Origin: an uncultured Gammaproteobacteria bacterium
GTDB taxonomy: Bacteria > Pseudomonadota > Gammaproteobacteria > Coxiellales > Coxiellaceae
NCBI GenBank assembly: GCA_903870185.1
Contig: CAIQCE010000052.1
Location: 1 to 6,797, forward strand
Length of the DNA: 6,797 nucleotides
Direction of reading: 5' to 3'
Positions within the stretch are counted from its first letter, which is position 1; each line of letters starts with the position of its first letter. The notes under the pieces were generated by a model, which saw nothing but the letters and a program-made list of their open reading frames with translations, ran no database searches and was not told the origin of the DNA. A program made the translations under genes and the position numbers. Below are positions 1-5,734 of the stretch, in pieces.

Positions 1-392
1 ATTTGTTCCTTTATTTTCGATTCGACCTCATTTCTTAAATTTTTATAAGTTGAAATTGACCCCAAAAGACTTAATCCAAATGCAACAATAATAGCAATAA
101 TTAAGGTAGGAAATGAAATTGAACCGAACCCCATCGCACCAGAAAGAGCCAACCATGAACCAAAGGTGCTACTAATAATCGTATTAGTCATTAAAGCAAT
201 ATTACAGAGATGTTCAAATTGAGTTGTTCCGATATCATCAGCTTGAGTCTCATTGGTAATACAATCATTCAGCGCCTCATATTGCTTCTCGGTCAAAATC
301 TCTTTTAAATGATCATCACCCAAACGAATATGTTCAAGCAATAAACTTAACTCATATGCTGAAAGATTGTCGATAGAGTAAAATATTTTCAT
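1..392 (-). CDS. Hypothetical membrane-associated protein, N-terminal part (runs off left edge)
   Basis: Reading the minus strand from the ATG at 392 gives about 130 uninterrupted codons to the window edge, so the C-terminus is missing. The start MKIFYSIDNLSAYEL is preceded by a strong Shine-Dalgarno, AGGGGGGA, four bases upstream. Residues 1-65 are polar and look helical. Two hydrophobic stretches follow, at about residues 66-83 (with IISSTFGSWLALSGAM) and 88-105 (with LIIAIIVAFGLSLLG). They are separated by a short Gly/Ser/Pro turn and followed by a charged, coiled-coil-like tail (residues 108-130), which resembles a helical hairpin membrane anchor. I do not recognise the family. A weak PmrA-like site lies about 110 bases upstream, so an accessory or effector-type role is possible but unproven. 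Confidence 0.75.
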   Translation of the reverse strand, partial: MKIFYSIDNLSAYELSLLLEHIRLGDDHLKEILTEKQYEALNDCITNETQADDIGTTQFEHLCNIALMTNTIISSTFGSWLALSGAMGFGSISFPTLIIAIIVAFGLSLLGSISTYKNLRNEVESKIKEQ

Positions 393-395
393 ATA

Positions 396-403
396 TCCCC
401 CCT
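396..403 (-). promoter_or_regulatory. Ribosome binding site of the leftmost gene
   Basis: On the minus strand AGGGGGGA lies four bases before the ATG at 392. Its strength supports the reading of the partial leftmost gene as real and fixes its start. Confidence 0.6.
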
Positions 404-481
404 ATTTGAAATATCGATTTAGATTTGAAGACTTAGATGACTGAAGAATATGATGATCGATCACTAGAATCAGTATTAATC

Positions 482-495
482 GTTACAATTGTCAC
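482..495. promoter_or_regulatory. Dyad symmetric element, possible operator
   Basis: GTTACAATTGTCAC is a 14-base palindrome with six of seven pairs matching. It lies in the divergent intergenic region beside the PmrA-like site. A perfect 10-base palindrome, TGATCGATCA, lies at 454-463. Either could be a repressor site, but I do not recognise the binding protein. Confidence 0.25.
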
Positions 496-500
496 ATAGT

Positions 501-516
501 TTAAGTTAATTTTAAA
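501..516 (-). promoter_or_regulatory. Weak PmrA-like box upstream of the leftmost gene
   Basis: On the minus strand the sequence reads TTTAA-AA-TT-AA-CTTAA. This fits the pattern cTTAA-N2-TT-N2-cTTAA reported for PmrA-regulated effector genes of Coxiella and Legionella, except that the first C is T. No good -10 hexamer lies at the expected 10-12 base distance, and the surroundings are AT-rich, so a chance match is quite possible. Confidence 0.25.
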
Positions 517-577
517 TAAATAGATAATTATTTATACTCAAATTACTGATATTAATGAATTTTTATAAAAACATTTC

Positions 578-605
578 TTGCTCAAAATCTTAAATCTGCG
601 ATAAT
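578..605 (+). promoter_or_regulatory. Putative sigma70 promoter of the PQ-loop gene
   Basis: TTGCTC (578-583) and GATAAT (600-605) are separated by 16 bases. GATAAT matches the -10 consensus at five of six positions. Transcription would begin near 612, leaving a leader of about 30 bases before the ATG at 642. Position and spacing are plausible, but the -35 is only a partial match. Confidence 0.4.
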
Positions 606-641
606 AATCCCTATTCATCAGAGATAATAGAGGAAACTCAA

Positions 642-911
642 ATGATCGTTCAAATCATCACCGCCATTTTCAGCTTAAGCTTATTTATTAATGCGGCGCT
701 GTTTATCCCCCAGATTATTCAGATTTTAAAAACAAAAAGCAGCCTAGGCTTATCCCCTATTACCTTCGGTGGGTTTTGCCTAATTCAGGCTTCAGCCGTT
801 GCTTATGGCTATATTCAAAAAGATTATGTTCTTATGTTTGGATTTGGTTTGAGCATATTAACCTGTGGAATTGTGACCGCTTTAATTTTTTATTACAGAG
901 AACGGAAGTAA
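642..911 (+). CDS. PQ-loop / SemiSWEET-type small membrane transporter
   Basis: An 89-residue, very hydrophobic protein with three predicted membrane helices (about 3-26, 40-57 and 62-84), which is the size and fold pattern of a SemiSWEET. The PQ motif is P23-Q24 at the end of helix 1, in FIPQIIQILKTKSSLGLS, the usual PQ-loop signature with its polar loop. Family members dimerise in the inner membrane and carry sugars or other small solutes. AGAGGA at 629-634 is a good ribosome binding site seven bases from the ATG. By eye alignment, the Trp in helix 2 and Asn in helix 3 that line the sugar site in characterised SemiSWEETs appear to be replaced (near A52 and F68), so the substrate may not be a sugar. 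It stands alone, convergent with the GTPase gene. Confidence 0.85.
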   Translation: MIVQIITAIFSLSLFINAALFIPQIIQILKTKSSLGLSPITFGGFCLIQASAVAYGYIQKDYVLMFGFGLSILTCGIVTALIFYYRERK

Positions 912-922
912 ATTAGCTTTAC

Positions 923-948
923 TTTACTGGCAGGATTCTGCCAGTAAA
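923..948. terminator. Perfect 11-bp hairpin between convergent genes
   Basis: TTTACTGGCAG and CTGCCAGTAAA form a perfect 11-base-pair stem with the four-base loop GATT. It begins 12 bases after the PQ-loop stop and lies 30 bases past the GTPase stop, so it may serve both genes as a bidirectional terminator. Neither side has a clean U-tract, so intrinsic termination is not certain; an mRNA 3'-end stabiliser is the alternative. Confidence 0.55.
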
Positions 949-970
949 TAAACGACCTAAGCTCGTTTAT
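948..970. terminator. Second hairpin between the convergent genes
   Basis: ATAAACGA (948-955) pairs with TCGTTTAT (963-970) across a seven-base loop. It directly abuts the previous hairpin and ends eight bases before the GTPase stop codon. It is a weak, AT-rich stem that probably assists transcript end formation. Confidence 0.3.
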
Positions 971-977
971 CTTCGTG

Positions 978-1886
978 TTAAGGATTTTGCTTAATCGAAG
1001 ACAAATCTGATAGTTTTCGCCCTGATAGAATCTCATAATATTGTTTATAATGCCGACCTAATCGACCTTGATTTAAAGCTGACTTGTGTTTTTTAAATTC
1101 ATCTAAAGAAAGCTCAACTTCAGTGTCTATGGATTTAATCAAAGCATCAACGGCTGCAATTTTTTTAGTCTTACTGACCCCGCATGGCATACCTAAGAAA
1201 TACCGAAGATATTCTTTTCCTTCTTTCGCACTTTCTCTTGTACTTTTATATTGTTTAAGATCATTCAGAATCTCAGAAAATGGTGATTTTGGTGGTAATA
1301 ATTCTATTTCCCGATTAGCTTCTACAGTAGTCAAATCAGCATCCACCCCGTCCTCTTTACCTACCACAGCGGCCACTTTAACTAGAGCTTCCAAAGCAGA
1401 AGCTATCCCACTTTCATTACCAGCCACAGATAAATCAATTTTAATATAGGAGTTCAATCCATTTTCACTGACAAATTTCTCTAATTTTGAATCAGAAATT
1501 TCGCCTGATGATGCCTCCACTAATTTTGAAGCCACCAAGACTACCTTTTGAAAATCAAACTTCTTGGATTTGATAATAGTCAAAAATGGCTTTAGCTCAT
1601 CTAAGTTGGGGTTTGAAAGATCGCAAAACAAAAATACAGCCTGTGTTTCGGGTTTTATATAGTCTGCGACTATAGCCCTATATTGGCTTTCGCCTGTGGT
1701 ATCCCAAGCTTTTATTTTTATTTCATTCTTGCGAAGATTAAATCTGTGTGAAAAAAAAGATACGCAAACCGTCCTATCATAAACATAGCCTGTCTTTTTT
1801 TCAGGATTTTGAATTCGATCTAAAAATGCAGATTTCCCACTTTTTACGGGGCCTAGCACTACTAAATTGATTTCGATTTTACTCAT
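978..1886 (-). CDS. Rab/Ras-like small GTPase domain protein with helical C-terminal extension, candidate effector
   Basis: A 302-residue protein. Residues 5-175 form a small-GTPase fold of Rab/Ras type. The P-loop is GPVKSGKS (12-19), a switch I threonine is at about T39, and the G3 motif WDTTGE is at 61-66. The later motifs are degenerate. The catalytic Gln after the G3 glycine is Glu (E66). The usual NKxD is S120-K-L-V123, so the guanine-selecting Asp is missing. The G5 SAK reads SVA (153-155). Residues 200-302 are a charged helical region with a YF-LGMPCGVSKTKKIAAVDAL segment followed by a GRLGRHY motif; from memory this resembles C-terminal regions of Legionella effector-like proteins. 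There is no signal peptide, prenylation CaaX box or clear Glu-rich Dot/Icm tail. The ribosome site is weak (GAGAAA, four bases from the ATG). The gene is monocistronic, with a PmrA-like box upstream. The GTPase fold is secure; nucleotide hydrolysis and effector status are inference. Confidence 0.85.
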   Translation of the reverse strand: MSKIEINLVVLGPVKSGKSAFLDRIQNPEKKTGYVYDRTVCVSFFSHRFNLRKNEIKIKAWDTTGESQYRAIVADYIKPETQAVFLFCDLSNPNLDELKPFLTIIKSKKFDFQKVVLVASKLVEASSGEISDSKLEKFVSENGLNSYIKIDLSVAGNESGIASALEALVKVAAVVGKEDGVDADLTTVEANREIELLPPKSPFSEILNDLKQYKSTRESAKEGKEYLRYFLGMPCGVSKTKKIAAVDALIKSIDTEVELSLDEFKKHKSALNQGRLGRHYKQYYEILSGRKLSDLSSIKQNP

Positions 1887-1921
1887 GACTTTTCTCTTTC
1901 ATGGATTTGTCTTAGTTGCCT

Positions 1922-1927
1922 AGTATA
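1922..1927 (-). promoter_or_regulatory. -10 element of the GTPase gene
   Basis: The minus strand reads TATACT, five of six matches to the -10 consensus, placing transcription start near 1915, about 30 bases before the ATG. No consensus -35 exists. Instead the PmrA-like box ends 10-11 bases upstream, the usual layout of an activator-dependent promoter. Confidence 0.5.
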
Positions 1928-1937
1928 ACGAGGATAG

Positions 1938-1954
1938 CTTAAGAAAATATTAAG
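1938..1954 (-). promoter_or_regulatory. PmrA box (response-regulator binding site) of the GTPase gene
   Basis: The minus strand reads CTTAAT-ATTTT-CTTAAG. This matches the enterobacterial PmrA box YTTAAK-N5-YTTAAK completely, and also the Coxiella/Legionella form cTTAA-N2-TT-N2-cTTAA (CTTAA-TA-TT-TT-CTTAA) completely. The direct repeats lie one helical turn apart and overlap the -35 position of a promoter whose TATACT is 10 bases downstream. In Legionella and Coxiella, PmrA activates many Dot/Icm effector genes and, in Coxiella, the secretion system itself. Binding here is inferred from the match and its position. Confidence 0.6.
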
Positions 1955-2099
1955 CGATAAATTCGTTTAAATTCATATACATATATATTTTTTACATATT
2001 AAAATAAACATTATATTTTTTAAATTGAGCCTGAAAGCATCAAAAAGCTCTAGATTTCAGTCTTAAAACAGCAAACTTCGCTTTAAGTCATCTCCATGC

Positions 2100-2108
2100 T
2101 ATTATAAA
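2100..2108 (+). promoter_or_regulatory. Possible -10 region of the adaptor operon
   Basis: TATTATAAA contains two overlapping near-consensus hexamers (TATTAT, TATAAA), about 30 bases before the ATG at 2138. No convincing -35 is seen 16-18 bases upstream. The surrounding 1970-2035 stretch is extremely AT-rich, which may bend or be bound by nucleoid proteins. Confidence 0.25.
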
Positions 2109-2137
2109 TTCTATTAATTTTTGATGGATCGCTAAGG

Positions 2138-3484
2138 ATGGCTGATTTCAAATCTACCGATAAACTACTTAAATACATCCAACTTTCGGATGAGCTTCAC
2201 CAGGTCCAGACTCTGGAAGAACTAAGCTCCTTTATTATCCATAAAACCCTAGATTTTATCGACTACGATCGAGCTATATTTTGGCAATATAATCTTATAG
2301 GTAAGATCAAATTAACGGCGATATCAGGCACTCACCAGATTGACCCAAATTCACCTCGCAATATTTGGATTAAAGAATTGATTGCTTCAACTCTGAAGAA
2401 AAAAACCTCTTCTAAGACCGCCCTCTCAAAATCTAAATTTAAAATCTTTATTCAAGAAAACTGGCCTCATGAGTGGGAAGATGAAATATTTTGGTGCACT
2501 TTTAATAATCTTTTAAACCATGTTTCATCAGGCGTTATATTCATTCGAAAAAAATCTTGGTCTGAACCCGAACAATTGATGGCAGGCCAACTTTTAAGAG
2601 ATTATCAATATAGCTATCAACATCTTTCATTATTGAGCTACAGAACTTTTATTAAGGCTTATCGCTTCTATAAAAAAACCCCAAGGAAATTTTATGCGAT
2701 AGGGCTAATCACTTTTCTTATCATTTCATTAGTACCTGTTTCACAATCAGTCACCGCTCCAGCGGAAGTGATTGCCAAAGACCCTCGCATTATGACCTCA
2801 CCTTTACAAAGTCTCATTAATACAATGAATGTGAAATCAGGCCAACTCGTCGAAAAAGGACAAGTTTTATTTACTCTTGATTCTAAGAATTTGGAAAGTG
2901 CACGAAATTTAGAAGCTGAACAATTACGAATTGCACAAGCACAATACGATGCCGCTGCAAGAAAAGCAGCATATGATCACACAAGCCAAGCAGAACTGGG
3001 TGTATGGCAAGCTAAAATCGAAGAACAAAAAGCAAAACTGGATTATTCCAATAGCATGCTAGATCAAACTCAAGTGTTAGCGCCTGTTTCAGGTATCGTT
3101 AATATGAATGATGCACACGATTGGGAAGGGCAGCCTGTTAATATTGGAGATAAAATCCTGACCATTGCCCAACCTAATGGCATTGAATTGGAAATTTGGT
3201 TACCGGTTTCTGAAGGCATAAGCTTTAAAGAAGGCTCTTTAATCAAGATGCATCCCAACGGGCAACCTCTTAATTCCTATTATGCTACCTTAATTAACAG
3301 CAGTTACTCGGCCTTAGTGACCCCTGAAGGCATCTTGTCACATCGATTAATCGGTTTCTTTAAAATGGGAGAGTTCCTCCCTATCGGAACACATGGTTCT
3401 GTTAAACTTTATGGCCATAAAGTACCCATGATCTACTATCTATTCCGAAAACCACTTTCAGCCCTAAGACAAGCCTGGGGATAA
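2138..3484 (+). CDS. GAF-like domain / HlyD-type membrane fusion protein
   Basis: A 448-residue protein anchored in the inner membrane. Residues 8-165 look like a cytoplasmic GAF-like sensor domain (helix LSDELHQVQTLEELSSFI, then alternating strands with FDYDRA-type and GVIFIRKKS segments). One membrane helix (about 185-201) follows, then the periplasmic adaptor: lipoyl half 1 (207-248, with VKSGQLVEKGQVLFTLD), a short helical hairpin (250-310), lipoyl half 2 (311-345, with VLAPVSGIV) and a beta-barrel (349-425). It ends in FRKPLSALRQAWG, an ending I associate with full-length members. The hairpin, about 30 residues per arm, is short for reaching a TolC channel. The start has an odd context: AAGG touches the ATG directly and there is no in-frame alternative nearby. 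It is the first gene of an operon with the M50 fusion, four bases downstream. Confidence 0.85.
   Translation: MADFKSTDKLLKYIQLSDELHQVQTLEELSSFIIHKTLDFIDYDRAIFWQYNLIGKIKLTAISGTHQIDPNSPRNIWIKELIASTLKKKTSSKTALSKSKFKIFIQENWPHEWEDEIFWCTFNNLLNHVSSGVIFIRKKSWSEPEQLMAGQLLRDYQYSYQHLSLLSYRTFIKAYRFYKKTPRKFYAIGLITFLIISLVPVSQSVTAPAEVIAKDPRIMTSPLQSLINTMNVKSGQLVEKGQVLFTLDSKNLESARNLEAEQLRIAQAQYDAAARKAAYDHTSQAELGVWQAKIEEQKAKLDYSNSMLDQTQVLAPVSGIVNMNDAHDWEGQPVNIGDKILTIAQPNGIELEIWLPVSEGISFKEGSLIKMHPNGQPLNSYYATLINSSYSALVTPEGILSHRLIGFFKMGEFLPIGTHGSVKLYGHKVPMIYYLFRKPLSALRQAWG
3477..3481 (+). promoter_or_regulatory. Ribosome binding site of the M50 fusion gene, inside the preceding gene
   Basis: GGGGA lies seven bases before the ATG at 3489 and overlaps the last codons of the upstream gene, whose stop is at 3482-3484. 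This points to translational coupling and near-equal expression of the two proteins. Confidence 0.6.
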
Positions 3485-3488
3485 TACC

Positions 3489-5636
3489 ATGAGTGTGACA
3501 TCCCATTTACCCCAAATTTTGCCCCCCGTCCGAACTGAGATTGAAATTACTCACGGAGAAAAAGATAATCAGCTACCTGTATGGATCCTCTATGATCCTG
3601 TACATGAAGAATATTATCAAATTGGTGAAAGTGAATATTTAATTTTAAAACATTGGAAAGCTGGCATTACCCCTGAAGCATTGATTGAGTCAATCCCTTC
3701 TAAATATATTTCCAAAAGAAATGTTGAGGAATTTTATCAAAATCTATTGCATTTTGATTTATTAGATCTCCCCAATAAAAAACAAAAGTCACCTATCAAA
3801 CCTAATTTATTAACTTCCTTGCTTCACCATTATTTATTTTTTAAAATTCCATTAGTCCATCCCGATGCATTTTTATCAAAAACCTCTAAATCAGTAAAAG
3901 AGATATTTAGTATCAAAGTCGCTAAATTAATGCTGATTTTAGGCCTCCTGAGCTTATTTTTTATAGGTCAGCAATGGGAAGAATATAAAGCGACTCTACT
4001 CAGTTTTGCTAATTTTAAGGGTTTGATTTTATTTGCAATCACCATACCATTTTGCAAAATTATTCATGAATTAGGTCATGCTTATATGACCAAGCTTCAA
4101 GGACTTAAGGTTCCCACCATTGGAATTGCATTTTTAGTTCTGTATCCTGTTCTTTATACAGATACGAGTGAAAGTCTTAAAATATCGGCTCACAAACGTT
4201 TACTAATTGCGATTGCAGGAGTTTGGTTAGAGCTATATTTAGCAATATTGGCTACTTGGCTTTGGTTATTTTTGCCTGATGGAACCCTTAGAAACGTCAT
4301 GTTTTTTATTTCTTCTACCAGCTGGCTGGTTTCTCTTTTAATTAACATCAGTCCTTTCATGAAATTTGATGGATATTATGTGTTATCCAGCTTCTTAGGT
4401 GTTAGAAATCTTCAGCCTAGAAGTTTTGCTACAGCCAAACAATGGTTGAGAGCCAAAATATTAGGAATAGAAACAAAAGCATTAGAAAAACTGACTCGTC
4501 GACAACATCGTATTTTTTTAGCCTATGCATTGACTACATGGATTTATCGACTTTTCATCTATATTGGAATTGCATTTTTAGTCTATCATTTATTTTTTAA
4601 ACTATTGGGCATGGTTTTATTTTTAGTTGAATTTTATGTATTTATTTTAGGCCCGATAGCAAAAGAATTAAAATCTTGGTATGAACTTCGATCTCAACTG
4701 AGATGGAACAAAAATACTATCACCAGTCTTAACATTTTTGTAATCGCCCTTTATTTATTTCTCACTCCCTGGAGCCATACTTTAAAAATTCCAGCCACTC
4801 TTAGTCACACCGTTCATCATCTTTATTCACCCGATACGGCTCAGATATCACATGTAGATGTAAAAATCAGCGATCATGTCAAACAAGGTCAAGCCCTCAT
4901 CACGTTAAATTCACCTGAATTGGATTATCAAAAATCACTTATTGAAAAAGAATTAATTGGGATAGATGAACAACGAATTCATTTCAATCCGGAACAAAAA
5001 TCTTTGGGCCAAGAGGAGGTTCTTCTGAGAGAGGCGGGTCGCTTACATCAAGCGATGGATCAACTCAATTTAAAATCTGAGGCTTTGGTTTTGAAGGCAC
5101 CTTTTGATGGGATTGTTAACCAAATACCCTCAGAATTAGCATCCGGTACTTGGCTAAACAAACATAAATTGTTAATCACCTTGGTCAATCCAAACCAAAT
5201 GAATTTAGAAGCCTTTGTCCCTTATTCTCATATTGACCGCATTCAAATAGGACAACAGGGAAAATTTATCCCTAACAATCTTAAAGAACCTATAATTTCT
5301 GTGCAAATTAGTAAAATTGATCGAAGTAATATTGCTGATCTTTCAATCAACCATCAAAGCCAAGAAATTGATTATTTGGCTGATGCCCTTTACCCAGATA
5401 CACCTGCTTATCATGCCTCACTTTTGGGTGGAGATATTGCTGTCAAAAAAAATGAACAAGGTCGAATGGTTGCTAATGAATCACATTATAGGATTGAACT
5501 ACAATCAACTCAGGGTGTCGTTCCTTTAGAGACTGTTGAGCGTGGAAAATTGAAACTTAAAATTGAGAATGACTCGTATTTTATTTCTGTTTGGAAGAAA
5601 TTTGGGGCTGTATTGGTACAGGAGAGTGAGTTTTAG
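3489..5636 (+). CDS. PqqD-like / M50 zinc metallopeptidase / HlyD-type adaptor fusion
   Basis: A 715-residue inner-membrane protein. Residues 30-95 form a PqqD-like winged-helix domain (start VWILYDPVHEEYYQIGESEY), presumably cytoplasmic. A membrane core of about seven or eight helices (143-428) carries the site-2-protease catalytic motifs: HELGH at 193-197 (zinc ligands H193 and H197, catalytic E194) and the third ligand D294 in NISPFMKFDGYY (286-297). After the last helix a periplasmic HlyD-like part follows: lipoyl halves at about 436-475 and 531-566 around a short helical hairpin, then a beta-barrel. The ending VWKKFGAVLVQESEF is typical of complete members. All catalytic residues are present, so activity is expected. 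The family is often labelled putative peptide zinc metalloprotease (YydH-related), linked to peptide maturation or export; the substrate here is unknown. It is co-transcribed with the GAF-HlyD gene. Confidence 0.88.
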   Translation: MSVTSHLPQILPPVRTEIEITHGEKDNQLPVWILYDPVHEEYYQIGESEYLILKHWKAGITPEALIESIPSKYISKRNVEEFYQNLLHFDLLDLPNKKQKSPIKPNLLTSLLHHYLFFKIPLVHPDAFLSKTSKSVKEIFSIKVAKLMLILGLLSLFFIGQQWEEYKATLLSFANFKGLILFAITIPFCKIIHELGHAYMTKLQGLKVPTIGIAFLVLYPVLYTDTSESLKISAHKRLLIAIAGVWLELYLAILATWLWLFLPDGTLRNVMFFISSTSWLVSLLINISPFMKFDGYYVLSSFLGVRNLQPRSFATAKQWLRAKILGIETKALEKLTRRQHRIFLAYALTTWIYRLFIYIGIAFLVYHLFFKLLGMVLFLVEFYVFILGPIAKELKSWYELRSQLRWNKNTITSLNIFVIALYLFLTPWSHTLKIPATLSHTVHHLYSPDTAQISHVDVKISDHVKQGQALITLNSPELDYQKSLIEKELIGIDEQRIHFNPEQKSLGQEEVLLREAGRLHQAMDQLNLKSEALVLKAPFDGIVNQIPSELASGTWLNKHKLLITLVNPNQMNLEAFVPYSHIDRIQIGQQGKFIPNNLKEPIISVQISKIDRSNIADLSINHQSQEIDYLADALYPDTPAYHASLLGGDIAVKKNEQGRMVANESHYRIELQSTQGVVPLETVERGKLKLKIENDSYFISVWKKFGAVLVQESEF

Positions 5637-5646
5637 ATGCATGAGT

Positions 5647-5682
5647 TTGTTGGGCTGCGCTAGCGCTTGGTGCTAATCTACA
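5647..5682 (-). repeat. REP-like repeat copy A (degenerate)
   Basis: A 36-base GC-rich unit with its GTAG head at 5678-5681 on the minus strand. It is 28/36 identical to the reverse complement of copy B. The outer stem is eroded (about half the pairs retained), but the centre keeps a perfect 10-base palindrome, GCGCTAGCGC, at 5657-5666. It starts 11 bases after the M50 fusion stop and may help end that transcript. Confidence 0.65.
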
Positions 5683-5698
5683 CGATTATTGCTTCTAT

Positions 5699-5734
5699 TG
5701 TAGGTTGGCCGCAAGCACCAGTGCAGGCCAACAA
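5699..5734 (+). repeat. REP-like repeat copy B (intact hairpin, possible terminator)
   Basis: The GTAG head (5700-5703) is followed by the stem GTTGGCCGCA (5704-5713) and TGC-A-GGCCAAC (5722-5732), with one bulged A. This matches the REP layout of a GTAG tetranucleotide followed by an imperfect hairpin. The unit ends exactly where the stop codon of the minus-strand adaptor begins (5735). Copies A and B are inverted with their heads facing across 16 bases, a REPIN or BIME-type doublet. It fills the gap between two convergent genes. Confidence 0.7.

Noticed and set aside
1084..1449. 121-codon plus-strand ORF
   Set aside because: Antisense to the GTPase gene, low-complexity Ser/Thr/Leu composition, no ribosome site; a shadow.
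1970..2035. AT-rich tract as a replication origin or attachment site
   Set aside because: No iterons, DnaA boxes or flanking direct repeats were seen; it reads as an ordinary AT-rich promoter region.
3070..3258. 62-codon minus-strand ORF inside the GAF-HlyD gene
   Set aside because: Antisense shadow with no domain pattern.
5317..5529. 70-codon plus-strand ORF inside the M50 fusion gene
   Set aside because: Overlaps a conserved C-terminal part of the real gene in another frame.
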